From positions 3,656,001 to 3,720,000 of the forward strand of contig NZ_CP059903.1 of NCBI RefSeq assembly GCF_014127485.1: a stretch of DNA of 64,000 nt, given 5' to 3'. Below the pieces are notes generated by a model that worked only from the letters and a program-made list of their open reading frames with translations, was not told where the DNA came from and did no database searches. This stretch comes from Nocardioides dongkuii (GTDB taxonomy: Bacteria > Actinomycetota > Actinomycetes > Propionibacteriales > Nocardioidaceae). Positions 35,644-43,913 of this stretch are shown piece after piece (the stretch's first letter is position 1; each line of letters starts with the position of its first letter). The translations under genes were made by a program, and so were the position numbers.

Positions 35644-36311
35644 CCACGCGCAACTACCTGACCACGGCCCGCGCCAACCTGGTCGCCGGCGTCGTGGCCC
35701 TGGTCCTGGTCGCGGGCGCCAGCTGGCTCTTCCTCGTCGGCCCCGCGACCTCGGAGCTCGCCGACACCCGGACGACGCTGGTCGACACGGCCGACGCCAA
35801 CCAGCTGCTGTCGGTGAAGGTGCACGCCCTGCAGAAGCAGCGCGACGAGCTCGCGACCACCGAGAAGCAGGCCGACGCCCTCGCCGCCGTGTTCCCCCCG
35901 ACCGCCGACCAGCCCGGCTTCTTCGAGATGGTCGACGAGGCCGCCGCCCTGGCCGGGATCGATGCCGACCAGGTGACCGCGCTGTCCCCGACGGCCCCGC
36001 TCCCGGCGGTCGCCGAGGGCGAGGTGGCCGCGACCGAGCCCACCGACGTGCCCGCGTCGCTCGCCGTCCAGACCGTGGTGGTCACCGTCGAGGCGCCGTA
36101 CGAGGACCTGCAGAAGCTGCTCGGCCACCTCGAGAGCATGGACCGTGCGTTCCTCGTCCAGGAGACCGTGGTGACCAGCGACACGGAGACCACCTCGGTG
36201 CAGATCACCGGCTTCACCTACGTCGCCCCGCCGCTGGTGGCGCCCGACCCCGACGAGGTCGGCAAGGCCGGCGCGCAGGACAGCGGCACCCGCGCGGGCG
36301 GCCGCCCGTGA
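35640..36311 (+). CDS. pilO: Type IV pilus assembly protein PilO
   Basis: A 223-aa bitopic protein. It has an N-terminal TM segment (NLVAGVVALVLVAGASWLFLVG), a coiled coil (about residues 35-75) and an alpha/beta domain with the typical VTVEAPYEDLQKLLGHLESMDRAFLVQ segment. It pairs with PilN. The acidic C-terminus is specific to this lineage. It overlaps pilD by GTGA. Confidence 0.85.
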   Translation: MTTRNYLTTARANLVAGVVALVLVAGASWLFLVGPATSELADTRTTLVDTADANQLLSVKVHALQKQRDELATTEKQADALAAVFPPTADQPGFFEMVDEAAALAGIDADQVTALSPTAPLPAVAEGEVAATEPTDVPASLAVQTVVVTVEAPYEDLQKLLGHLESMDRAFLVQETVVTSDTETTSVQITGFTYVAPPLVAPDPDEVGKAGAQDSGTRAGGRP

Positions 36312-37165
36312 CCCTGTACGGCGCCCTGCCGCTCGGCGTGGTGGTCGGCCTCGCGGTCGTCCTCGGGCTGGCGGCCGGCTCGTTCGTGAACGTCGTCGCC
36401 CACCGGGTGCCGGCCGGCCTCTCGGTCGCCAGCCCCGGTTCGGCGTGCCCGGCCTGCGGCCACGCCGTACGCGGGTTCGACAACGTGCCGGTGCTGTCCT
36501 GGCTGGTGCTGCGCGGGCGCTGCCGCGACTGCGCGTCCCCGATCTCGGCGCGCTACCCCGTCGTCGAGGCCGGCACCGGGCTGCTCTTCGGCGTCCTGGC
36601 GATCCGGCTCGCCGACCTGCGCGGCGCACCCGGCTGGTCGCTGCTCGCCGCGGCCGCCGTGCTGGCCGCTGCCGGCGTCGCGCTCGCCCTCATCGACCTC
36701 GACCACGGGCGGCTGCCGTTCGTCCTCACCGGCATGACCGCCGCGCTCACCGGGCTGGCCCTCGCGGCCGGCTGGGCGTGGACCGGGTCGCGCAGCGGGG
36801 CCGAGGCCGTCCTCGACCAGGCCGTCCCGGTGCTGGTCGGCGCCGGCATCTGGCTCGCCGTCATCGGCGGCCTGCACGTCCTGACCCGGGGCCGCGGCAT
36901 GGGCCTCGGCGACGTGGCCCTCGCCCCGGTGCTCGGCGGCTTCCTCGGCGCGTTCGGTGTCGCCGAGGCGGCGGTCGGTCTCGGTCTCGCCTTCGCCCTC
37001 GGCTCCCTGCTCGGCGCCGTCGCCCTCGCGCTCCAGCGCGGCGCGGGCGCGGGCCGCGGCACCCGGATCCCCTTCGGCCCGTTCCTGCTCGCCGGCACGC
37101 TCGGCGGGGTGCTCGTCGGCGGCGTCCTCGCCGACGCCTACCTCCGCCTCGTGGGCCTCGCCTGA
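36308..37165 (+). CDS. pilD: Prepilin peptidase / N-methyltransferase PilD
   Basis: A 285-aa polytopic aspartyl protease that cleaves prepilin leaders after Gly and methylates the new N-terminus. It has the zinc-binding tetracysteine domain (CPACGH...CRDCASPIS), the first catalytic Asp in ALIDLDHGRLP and the second in GMGLGDVALAPVLGG. About eight TM segments. The four prepilin-like proteins on the opposite strand are its likely substrates. Confidence 0.94.
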   Translation: MTLYGALPLGVVVGLAVVLGLAAGSFVNVVAHRVPAGLSVASPGSACPACGHAVRGFDNVPVLSWLVLRGRCRDCASPISARYPVVEAGTGLLFGVLAIRLADLRGAPGWSLLAAAAVLAAAGVALALIDLDHGRLPFVLTGMTAALTGLALAAGWAWTGSRSGAEAVLDQAVPVLVGAGIWLAVIGGLHVLTRGRGMGLGDVALAPVLGGFLGAFGVAEAAVGLGLAFALGSLLGAVALALQRGAGAGRGTRIPFGPFLLAGTLGGVLVGGVLADAYLRLVGLA

Positions 37166-37168
37166 CCC

Positions 37169-37236
37169 CTGTCTGCGGAGGACCTCGCCGAGTCGTGCAC
37201 CCGTGCGCTCACTCGGCGAGGTCCCTCCGCAGACAG
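37169..37236. repeat. Long intergenic hairpin, GCCGAGT family (copy 2)
   Basis: A 25-bp stem: the left arm 37169-37193 (CTGTCTGCGGAGG followed by ACCTCGCCGAGT) pairs with 37211-37236, with a single bulged base. The loop contains GTGCAC. It lies 4 bp after the pilD stop and 25 bp before the ybjN stop, and could terminate both. Confidence 0.75.
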
Positions 37237-37260
37237 TGGTCGCCCGCGTCGAGGGGTGCG

Positions 37261-37794
37261 TCAGGGGGTGGGCGGGTCCTCGCCGGCCTCGAGCCAGCCG
37301 CGGAAGGCGTCGAGGTTGCGGGTGGACTCCCCGCGGAGCTTGCGCCACTCCCACTCCTTGCGGATCGAGGAGGCGAAGCCGAGCTCGAGGATCGCGTTGA
37401 ACGAGTCGTCGGCGTAGGTCAGCACCGAGCCGAGCAGCCGGTCGAGCTCGTCGGGGGTGACCGCGGCGAGCGGCAGCCGCGCGTCGAGGTAGATGTCCCC
37501 GAGGCGGTCGACGGCGAAGGACACGGCGTACATCCGCAGGTTGCGCTCGAGCAGCCAGCGGTAGACGCGCTCGTGGTTCTCGTCGGGCTTGCGGCACACG
37601 AAGGCGTGCACGCCGAGGGCGTGCTCCCCGAGGTCGAGGCGTACGGCGGTCTGCAGCTTCTTCTCGCCCGGGAGCGTCAACGAGAACACGCCGGGTGACG
37701 CCTCCTCGAACTCGATCCCGGTCTCGACCAGGTGGTCGCGAACCACCTGGGCGCGCTCCGCGGCCGCCGAGCCGGGCGCGGGGCCGGACTCCAT
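37261..37794 (-). CDS. YbjN domain-containing protein
   Basis: A 177-aa soluble protein with a YbjN/type III-chaperone-like fold. It has the conserved segment FVCRKPDENHERVYRWLLERNLRMYAVSFAVDRLGDIYLDARLPL and the C-terminal helical region GFASSIRKEWEWRKLRGES. A YbjN gene directly follows mshA in many actinobacteria (Rv0487 in M. tuberculosis), as here. The ATG overlaps the mshA stop (TGATG). Confidence 0.88.
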   Translation of the reverse strand: MESGPAPGSAAAERAQVVRDHLVETGIEFEEASPGVFSLTLPGEKKLQTAVRLDLGEHALGVHAFVCRKPDENHERVYRWLLERNLRMYAVSFAVDRLGDIYLDARLPLAAVTPDELDRLLGSVLTYADDSFNAILELGFASSIRKEWEWRKLRGESTRNLDAFRGWLEAGEDPPTP

Positions 37795-39053
37795 CACGAG
37801 ACCGACTCGCGCATCGCCGACCGCGCCCGCTCGTAGACCTCGAGGGTCCGCCGGGCCGTCGCCTCCCACGAGAACTGGCGCGCCTGCTCCAGCGCGCCCG
37901 CCTCCAGCGAGACCCGCAGCCCGTCGTCCTCGAGCACCCGGCCGAGGGCCGAGGCCCACACCCCGGCGTCGTGCCCGTCCACGAGCAGCCCGCTGTGCCG
38001 GTCGCGCACCACCGTGGTCAGCCCGCCGACGGCGGCCGCCACGACGGGGGTGCCGGTGGCCTGCGCCTCGGCGGCGACCAGCCCGAACGACTCGTTGTAC
38101 GACGGGACCGCGACCAGCGTCGCGGCGGCGTACCACCGCGCCAGGTCGGCCTGCGAGACCGGCGGCACGAACCGCACCACGTCGTCGAGCCCGAGCTCGG
38201 TCGCCAGCGCCGCCAGCGACTCCGGCCGGTCCAGCCCGCTGCCGGACGGTCCGCCGACGACCGGCACGACCATCCGGGCGCGCAGGCCCGGTCGCCGGTC
38301 GAGGAGCACGGCGACCGCCCGCAGCAGCACGTCGGGCGCCTTGAGCGGCTGGATCCGGCCGGCGAACAGCAGCACGTGCGCGTCGGCGGGCAGCCCGAGC
38401 TCGCGCCGGGTCGCGGCCCGGTCGTGGGGACGGAAGACGGTGAGGTCCACACCGGGGTGCACGACCTCGACGCAGCCGGGGTCCGCGCCGTACAGCTCGA
38501 CCAGCTGCGTGGCCTCGAGGTCGGTGTTCGCGATCAGCATGTCGGCGGCCTCGACGACCTGCTCCTCCCCGATGATCCGGGCGGCCGGCTCCGGGGTGTC
38601 CCCCACCGCCAGCGCGGCGTTCTTCACCTTGGCCATGGTGTGCATCGAGTGCACCAGCGGCACGCCCCAGCGGTCGCGGGCCAGCGCGCCGACCTGCCCG
38701 GAGAGCCAGTAGTGGGAGTGCACGGCGTCGTAGTGGCCGAGGGGCTGGGCCGCCTCGGTGCGCAGCACCTCGCGCGCGAAGACGCACAGCTGGCCGGGCA
38801 GCTCGGCCTTGGTGAGCCCCTCGAACGGACCGGCGTGCACGTGCCGCACGGTGATCCCGTCGCCCGCGGCGACGAGCGGCTCGAGCGCGGAGCTGGTCGC
38901 GCGCGTAAAGATGTCGACCTCGATGCCCCGGGCGGCCAGCCGCCGGGCGACCTCGATGACGTAGACGTTCATCCCGCCCGCGTCGCCGGTGCCGGGCTGG
39001 TCCAGCGGCGAGGTGTGCAGGCTGATCATCGCCAGCCGCTTGATGGGGTCCAC
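37794..39053 (-). CDS. mshA: D-inositol-3-phosphate glycosyltransferase MshA
   Basis: A 419-aa GT4 enzyme catalysing the first step of mycothiol synthesis, transfer of GlcNAc from UDP-GlcNAc to 1L-myo-inositol-1-phosphate. It has the acceptor-side [58 protein letters not shown] and the donor-binding [19 protein letters not shown] motif. GTG 39053 has an AGGAGAGGA Shine-Dalgarno; the longer upstream reading lacks domain content. Confidence 0.95.
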   Translation of the reverse strand: MDPIKRLAMISLHTSPLDQPGTGDAGGMNVYVIEVARRLAARGIEVDIFTRATSSALEPLVAAGDGITVRHVHAGPFEGLTKAELPGQLCVFAREVLRTEAAQPLGHYDAVHSHYWLSGQVGALARDRWGVPLVHSMHTMAKVKNAALAVGDTPEPAARIIGEEQVVEAADMLIANTDLEATQLVELYGADPGCVEVVHPGVDLTVFRPHDRAATRRELGLPADAHVLLFAGRIQPLKAPDVLLRAVAVLLDRRPGLRARMVVPVVGGPSGSGLDRPESLAALATELGLDDVVRFVPPVSQADLARWYAAATLVAVPSYNESFGLVAAEAQATGTPVVAAAVGGLTTVVRDRHSGLLVDGHDAGVWASALGRVLEDDGLRVSLEAGALEQARQFSWEATARRTLEVYERARSAMRESVS

Positions 39054-39171
39054 GTCGTCCTCTCCTGGTCCTCGCCCGGCGCGGGTCGGGCTTCTCCGCG
39101 AGACCCAACCATCGGGGGCCGGTGTCGATTCCCGCTGCCCCCTCCGAAACGTCCGAGGGCCGGGACCGCGG

Positions 39172-39561
39172 TCAGGCTGCGTGCGTCCCGGCGTGCGCAC
39201 GGGGACGGGCGCGGCGCGACCTCACCACGAGCGGTACCCACACCAGCAACGCCAGCACGCCCAGCAGGCCGTCGAGGCGGGCGTCGGGCTCCGCGCCGCC
39301 GACGGCGTCGCGCAGGACCATGAGCACCGACCAGCCAAGCAGCGGGAAGCACACCGCGACCAGCGCCCGGAGCCACGGGGTGCGCGGGCTGACCAGGGCG
39401 GCTCCGGCACCCGCGAGCCCGATCCCGAGCAGCGCCAGCCCCGCCCAGTACGCCGCGTCGAGCGCACCGTCGCCGGCGTCCTGCCCGGCGAGCGCCCAGC
39501 GCACCACCCAGGCGAGTCCGCCCAGCACCCCGCACACCCGGGCGAGCACCCGCGGGTCCAT
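39172..39561 (-). CDS. Small integral membrane protein of unknown function
   Basis: A 129-aa protein with four predicted TM segments (residues about 5-22, 35-60, 65-85 and 95-113) and a basic Arg/His-rich tail. No family is recognised. It lies between mshA and an SDR gene, divergent from the latter. Its N-terminus follows no strong ribosome-binding sequence. Confidence 0.6.
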   Translation of the reverse strand: MDPRVLARVCGVLGGLAWVVRWALAGQDAGDGALDAAYWAGLALLGIGLAGAGAALVSPRTPWLRALVAVCFPLLGWSVLMVLRDAVGGAEPDARLDGLLGVLALLVWVPLVVRSRRARPRAHAGTHAA

Positions 39562-39642
39562 CGCGCCCCCTGTCCCGGCCCGGTCCTGGGCCGACAGCGT
39601 CTCAGTCGTCAGGCAGTGTGCCAGCCCACGCGGCGCGGTGCG

Positions 39643-39648
39643 CAGAAT
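39643..39648 (+). promoter_or_regulatory. -10 box (CAGAAT), leaderless SDR gene
   Basis: CAGAAT, 6 nt, GTG at 39655. Confidence 0.45.
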
Positions 39649-39654
39649 GGCGCG

Positions 39655-40413
39655 GTGAGCACCCCACCCCTCCGTACCGCCGTCGTGACCGGAGCCAGCA
39701 GCGGGATCGGGGCGGCGACCGCCCGCGGCCTGGCCGCCGCCGGGTTCCACGTGTTCTGCGCGGCCCGCCGCGCCGACCGGGTCGAGCAGCTCGCCGCGGA
39801 GATCGGCGGCACGGCCGTGGTCTGCGACGTCACCGACGAGGCGTCGGTCGCCGCGCTGGCCGACCGGGTCGGCGACCGGCTCGACGTCCTGGTCAACAAC
39901 GCCGGCGGCGCGTTCGGCGCGGCGCCGGTCGCGGAGGCGGTCAGCGAGGACTGGCGGCGGATGTACGAGGTCAACGTCATCGGCCTGATGCAGGTGACCC
40001 GGGCCCTGCTCCCGGCACTGGTGGCCAGCGGGGCCGGCGTGGTCCTCAACGTCGGCTCCACCGCGGGCCGGATCGCCTACGAGGGCGGCGCCGGCTACAC
40101 CGCCGCCAAGCACGGCACCCAGGTCGTCACCGAGACCCTGCGCCTCGAGCTGTGGGACCAGCCGGTGCGGGTCATGGAGGTCGCGCCCGGGATGGTCCGC
40201 ACCGACGAGTTCGCGCTGGTGCGCTTCGGCGGCGACCGCGACCGCGCCGAGTCGGTGTACGCCGGCGTCGCCGAGCCCCTGGTAGCCGAGGACGTCGCCG
40301 ACGCGATCACCTGGATGGTCACCCGGCCGGCCCACGTCAACATCGACGAGCTGGTGATCCGTCCACGGGCGCAGGCCGCGCAGCACAAGGTGCACCGAGT
40401 GCTGGAAGACTGA
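39655..40413 (+). CDS. SDR family NAD(P)-dependent oxidoreductase
   Basis: A 252-aa classical short-chain dehydrogenase, close in pattern to YdfG-type 3-hydroxy-acid dehydrogenases. It has TGASSGIG cofactor binding, NNAGGAFGAAP, catalytic Ser in NVGSTAG, and YTAAK with both Tyr and Lys. The C-terminal VARPAHVNIDELVIRP-like ending (here TRPAHVNIDELVIRP) is typical. The downstream racemase starts 4 nt past its stop. Confidence 0.9.
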   Translation: MSTPPLRTAVVTGASSGIGAATARGLAAAGFHVFCAARRADRVEQLAAEIGGTAVVCDVTDEASVAALADRVGDRLDVLVNNAGGAFGAAPVAEAVSEDWRRMYEVNVIGLMQVTRALLPALVASGAGVVLNVGSTAGRIAYEGGAGYTAAKHGTQVVTETLRLELWDQPVRVMEVAPGMVRTDEFALVRFGGDRDRAESVYAGVAEPLVAEDVADAITWMVTRPAHVNIDELVIRPRAQAAQHKVHRVLED

Positions 40414-40417
40414 GCGC

Positions 40418-41107
40418 GTGCAGACCATCGGACTCGTCGGGGGCCTCAGCTGGGAGAGCTCCGCTGCCTACTACGAAGCGCTCAACCGCGGCGTCGAGGA
40501 GCGCGTCGGCCAGCTCAGCTCGGCCCGCACCGTGCTCTCCTCGGTCGACTTCGCCGAGGTGACCGCCCTGCAGGAGGCGGAGCGCTGGGACGACGTCGCC
40601 GCCGTCCTCACCGCGGCCGCGCAGGGCGTGGAGCGCGCCGGGGCGGACTTCCTGCTGCTGTGCACCACGACGTACCACCTCGTCGCCGAGCAGGTCGCGG
40701 ACGCGGTCGGCATCCCGCTGCTGCACCTCGCCGACGTGCTCGCCGACGCCGCCACCGCGCAGGGCGTGACCTCGCTCGGCTTCGTCGGCACCGAGTTCGC
40801 GATGTCCCGGCCGTTCTTCACCGACCGGATCGCGGGACACGGCCTCACCGTGCACGTGCCGCCGGCGGCCGAGCACGCCACCGTCGACCGGGTCATTTAC
40901 GAGGAGCTGGTGCACGGGCGGGTCGAGACCGCGTCGCGCCGCGAGATCGTCCGCGTGATCGAGGACCTCTGGGACGCCGGCGCCGGTGGGGTCGTGCTCG
41001 GCTGCACCGAGCTGGAGCTGCTCGTCCAGCAGGCCGACGTCGACGTCCCCGTCTTCCCGGCCACGACGCTGCACGTCGCCGCCGCGCTCGACCGCGCGCT
41101 CGCCTGA
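40418..41107 (+). CDS. Aspartate/glutamate racemase family protein
   Basis: A 229-aa Asp/Glu racemase of the YgeA type. The N-terminal TIGLVGGLSWESSAAYYEALN motif and both catalytic cysteines are present (LLLCTTTYH and VLGCTELELL). It interconverts acidic amino-acid enantiomers without PLP, perhaps for wall or metabolite synthesis; the exact substrate is unproven. The GTG follows the SDR stop closely, so the two are likely co-transcribed. An AAGACT hexamer 6 nt before the GTG could also give a separate leaderless mRNA. Confidence 0.88.
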   Translation: MQTIGLVGGLSWESSAAYYEALNRGVEERVGQLSSARTVLSSVDFAEVTALQEAERWDDVAAVLTAAAQGVERAGADFLLLCTTTYHLVAEQVADAVGIPLLHLADVLADAATAQGVTSLGFVGTEFAMSRPFFTDRIAGHGLTVHVPPAAEHATVDRVIYEELVHGRVETASRREIVRVIEDLWDAGAGGVVLGCTELELLVQQADVDVPVFPATTLHVAAALDRALA

Positions 41108-41121
41108 GGCCGCCCGTAAGT

Positions 41122-41203
41122 TTCATCGGCCGGCCGATGAAGCTCGCGCTGGGACGATGAACCTTTGTCGTCCAGGGATGAGTTCCATCGGCCGGCCGAC
41201 AAA
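41122..41203. repeat. Intergenic palindrome pair, CATCGG family (copy 2)
   Basis: TTCATCGGCCGGCCGATGAA (41122-41141) is a perfect 20-bp palindrome. It is followed by TTTGTCG (41164-41170) pairing with CGACAAA (41197-41203) around GAGTTCCATCGGCCGG, which repeats the palindrome core. The layout and core match the 2822-2895 element. It lies between convergent genes. Confidence 0.7.
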
Positions 41204-41230
41204 GCTCTCGCCGGCGCAGGAGCCGTGCCG

Positions 41231-42532
41231 TCAGCCCTCGAGCAGCACCTCGGCCAGCCGGCGCAGGTCGGGCGTGAGCGCCTGCTCGGGGAGGGTCGCG
41301 CTGCCGCCCGGCAGCTCGAAGGAGTAGAGGTAGCCGTCGGGCACCGCCGGCTCCCGCCTCGTGAGCGCGCGCCCGAGGTCGATCCGGCCCACCAGGTCGG
41401 CGACCTCGCCGCCCCGGGGGTCGTCGGACCCGAGCTCGACGCGCCCCTCGGACACCAGGCCCGCGAAGCCGCCGCTGCGGCGGACGGCGACCACCCCGGC
41501 GTGGGCGGGGGCACCCGCCGACCCCGGTCCTGACCCGGCTTCCTCCCCCGGCACCACGCCCACGCCCGACCACGCCTCGCGGACGGCGTCCGCGTGCGGC
41601 CCGGCGGCGGCGACGGTCGCAGCGGCGAACGACGCGAAGTCGGCCCGGGGACCGACCCGGCCGCCGGTGAGCGCGTCGTACCAGACCCGGCCGGCGCCCT
41701 CCCACGACCGGCCGCCGATCGCGACGGCGGCGAGGTGGAAGGCGCGGTTGGGGATGCCGGAGTTGACGTGCACCCCGCCGCGGTCGTCGGTGGTCTCGAC
41801 GTAGTCGTCGAGGTGCCCCGGCTGCGGGTCGCGGCCCAGCTCCGGGTCGTCGTACGCCGTGCCCGGCGCGGCCATGTCGCGCAGCGCGCGGGCCTGCACG
41901 CCGGGCAGGAAGAGCCCCACCCCGATCAGCCAGTCCGCCTCCGCCGCGGTCTGGTCGAGCAGCCGCTGCTTGCCGCACGCGGCGAAGACGTCGGAGACCG
42001 ACTCGTTGAGCGCCCCGGACTGCCCCTCGTAGACCAGCCCCGCGGTGCGCTCGATGACCGCGTGGGTGAGCTCGTGGCCCAGCACCTCGACGGGCTTGGT
42101 GAACCGGTCGAAGACCCGCCCGTCGCCGTCGCCGAACACCAGCTGGGTGCCGTCCCAGAACGCGTTCGCGTAGCCCGCGCCGTAGTGGACGGTGAGGCTG
42201 ACCGGCGCACCCTCCCCGTCGTACGACGCGCGGCCGTAGGCCTCGGCGAACAGTGCCAACGACGTGGTGACGCCGAGGGCCGCCTCGTCGACCGCCGGGT
42301 CACCCACCGGCGCCTCCCCTGCCGAGCGCACCGGCCGCCCGGGCAGGTCGGTCGTACCGCCGGCGTCGTGGACGGTCCAGGCGGGCGCGCCCGCGGCGGC
42401 GCGGGCGGGCCGCGTGGCACGGAGGCGCGCGGACCGGAGGCGCTCGTCCTCCAGCAGCGTCAGGTCGTACGGCGCGGCGCGGGCGGCCGCGAGCCGTTGG
42501 ATCAGGTACGGCGGGACGAAGGAGCACCACAT
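41231..42532 (-). CDS. Protealysin-like M4 metallopeptidase with C-terminal emfourin-like domain
   Basis: A 433-aa thermolysin-family zinc protease without a signal peptide. The N-terminus, MWCSFVPPYLIQRLA, matches the short protealysin-type propeptide (PPxLL motif). Zinc ligands are HELTH (about residues 151-155) and the Glu in NESVSDVFA; the catalytic His lies in GGVHVNSGIPNRAFHLAAVAIGG. After about residue 345 comes a domain with VAVRRSGGFAGLVSEGRVEL and DGYLYSFEL...LPEQALTPDLRRLAEVL, the pattern of emfourin, a protein inhibitor of protealysins. The protease and its putative inhibitor are therefore fused. Confidence 0.87.
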   Translation of the reverse strand: MWCSFVPPYLIQRLAAARAAPYDLTLLEDERLRSARLRATRPARAAAGAPAWTVHDAGGTTDLPGRPVRSAGEAPVGDPAVDEAALGVTTSLALFAEAYGRASYDGEGAPVSLTVHYGAGYANAFWDGTQLVFGDGDGRVFDRFTKPVEVLGHELTHAVIERTAGLVYEGQSGALNESVSDVFAACGKQRLLDQTAAEADWLIGVGLFLPGVQARALRDMAAPGTAYDDPELGRDPQPGHLDDYVETTDDRGGVHVNSGIPNRAFHLAAVAIGGRSWEGAGRVWYDALTGGRVGPRADFASFAAATVAAAGPHADAVREAWSGVGVVPGEEAGSGPGSAGAPAHAGVVAVRRSGGFAGLVSEGRVELGSDDPRGGEVADLVGRIDLGRALTRREPAVPDGYLYSFELPGGSATLPEQALTPDLRRLAEVLLEG

Positions 42533-42538
42533 GCCCCC

Positions 42539-42544
42539 AGCGTG
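42539..42544 (-). promoter_or_regulatory. -10 box (CACGCT), leaderless M4 protease gene
   Basis: Minus-strand CACGCT, 6 nt, ATG at 42532. Confidence 0.4.
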
Positions 42545-42570
42545 CGGGCGACCACCGACAGCGGCAAGGA

Positions 42571-42762
42571 CTACCGCCGGGCGGTGTCCTCGGGGGAGGT
42601 GAGCCGCGGTCCGTCGTCGGACGCCGGGGTCGTCCACGTGGCCGCCGTGGGGGTGGGCGGGCCGATCGCGATCAGCACCCCGATCAGCAGGACGGCGACG
42701 TGGAGCACCACGGATCCGATCGATGCACGGCACCGTCGGCGCGGCTCCCGAGGCGCACTCAT
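42571..42762 (-). CDS. Small single-TM protein
   Basis: A 63-aa protein: a basic N-terminus (SAPREPRRRCRA), one TM helix (SVVLHVAVLLIGVLIAIG) and a Thr/Pro/Asp-rich outer tail. It is supported by a TACCGT -10 box 7 nt before the ATG at 42762. It lies just upstream of the M4 protease on the same strand. No family is recognised. Confidence 0.5.
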   Translation of the reverse strand: MSAPREPRRRCRASIGSVVLHVAVLLIGVLIAIGPPTPTAATWTTPASDDGPRLTSPEDTARR

Positions 42763-42769
42763 GCCCGAG

Positions 42770-42775
42770 ACGGTA
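42770..42775 (-). promoter_or_regulatory. -10 box (TACCGT) for small TM protein
   Basis: Minus-strand TACCGT, 7 nt, ATG at 42762; leaderless. Confidence 0.5.
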
Positions 42776-42929
42776 GGGGTCGACGGCCGGCCGACCACCA
42801 TGGAAGCGGCCCGCGGTGCGGGCGGGTCTAGTCCGACGGCGGCCCCAGGGGCCGGTTGACCCGATTTCGCTCAGGTCGGGCTCCTGGCGACCGATCTGGA
42901 CCGATCGGCCACGGTCCTGGTGCCTCCCG

Positions 42930-42935
42930 CACACT
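42930..42935 (+). promoter_or_regulatory. -10 box (CACACT) for unknown gene
   Basis: CACACT, 7 nt, GTG at 42943. It is weaker than the other boxes but has the same spacing. Upstream, GACCGATC occurs twice within 20 bp (around 42888-42907). Confidence 0.35.
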
Positions 42936-42942
42936 GGTGCGC

Positions 42943-43857
42943 GTGCGGGTGACGGTGGACCGGGACAGCGTGACGATGGGCGACGACGCCGTCTCCCACG
43001 ACCGGGTGCTCGAGGTGCCCGGGGAGACCACCCTGGGCGCGTTCCTCGCGCACATGCGGCCCGGCGTCTCGGTCGGCGGCGGGTCCGGCACCTGGGTGGT
43101 GCGCGTCGACGGCGACTGGGTGGGCATGTACGCCGAGGAGCAGATGCGGGTCCTGCGCGACGCCGACCGGACGCTGGCCGACCTCCAGGTCACGACGGTG
43201 CGCTTCGACTACTGGGCGAGCGCCCCGCCCGAGCTGCTGTTGGAGTCGCTGCTCAGCGGCCGGCTGCCCGACCGCGAGGCGATGCGGCAGGAGGGGTACC
43301 GCCGGCACTGGGCGGCCGAGGACGCGACGGCCCGCGAGCGCGCGGGCGCGACCACCGATCGGCTGCTCGGCCCGGACACGGTGGCGGCCGTCGGGGACCT
43401 CGGCGGCCGGATCGAGGTGCACGCGCCGTCGTACTGCCGGCTGGTCGCGGCGGACGGGCAGCAGTACGTCGTGCGCCACGACGGCTACTGGGGCCGGATC
43501 GCCCGGGTCGACGAGGCGGGCGACCAGCGCCAGCTCGCGACCTTCCAGCCGCCGGGACCGCTCGCGGAGACCACGCTCGTGGCGCTGCTGGGCGAGGCCT
43601 GGCGCGCGGCCGCCGGCCGGGCCCCGGTCGACCCGCCGGACGCGCCCCGGCGCCGGCGCCCGGAGGTGCAGCGCACCGGCGGGATCTGGCGGTGCAGCTG
43701 GACCGAGGACGGCGTGCTGCACGAGGCGCGCTTCTGGCCGGACGGATCCCTGGCCGGCCGCTACGCGCCGTACCTCCGGATGGACGTGCCGGCGGTGACG
43801 GCCCACTTCCACGGGGGCGACGTCCGTCAAATCGGCGGCAGCCCCGCGCGCCAGTAG
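42943..43857 (+). CDS. Uncharacterised 304-aa protein
   Basis: A soluble protein of unknown function. Residues 1-85 form a beta-rich region ([38 protein letters not shown]) followed by an Arg/Asp-rich helical region ([27 protein letters not shown]). Two further beta segments contain repeated Trp/Tyr-Gly patterns ([17 protein letters not shown] and [21 protein letters not shown]). No signal peptide or catalytic motif is seen. Its stop codon lies inside the -10 box of typA. Confidence 0.6.
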   Translation: MRVTVDRDSVTMGDDAVSHDRVLEVPGETTLGAFLAHMRPGVSVGGGSGTWVVRVDGDWVGMYAEEQMRVLRDADRTLADLQVTTVRFDYWASAPPELLLESLLSGRLPDREAMRQEGYRRHWAAEDATARERAGATTDRLLGPDTVAAVGDLGGRIEVHAPSYCRLVAADGQQYVVRHDGYWGRIARVDEAGDQRQLATFQPPGPLAETTLVALLGEAWRAAAGRAPVDPPDAPRRRRPEVQRTGGIWRCSWTEDGVLHEARFWPDGSLAGRYAPYLRMDVPAVTAHFHGGDVRQIGGSPARQ

Positions 43858-43860
43858 ACT
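43855..43860 (+). promoter_or_regulatory. -10 box (TAGACT) for typA overlapping a stop codon
   Basis: The TAG stop of the preceding gene forms the first half of TAGACT. Transcription would start near 43867, giving a leader of about 47 nt for typA. No -35 was identified. Confidence 0.45.
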
Positions 43861-43913
43861 CGACGAGGCCCGTCGGGCCCCTCGCCACCCACCGGAAGTG
43901 ACCCTGTACGCCC

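Noticed and set aside
20455..37165. Flp/Tad or type II secretion system
   Set aside because: PilM-PilN-PilO, a PilT with retraction motifs and a type IVa-like prepilin signal are present; no TadA/TadZ/RcpC or secretin genes are seen.
40406..40411. AAGACT as a separate leaderless promoter for the racemase gene
   Set aside because: It lies in the end of the SDR coding region and is weak. Co-transcription with the SDR explains the 4-nt gap without it, so it was mentioned but not listed as a feature.
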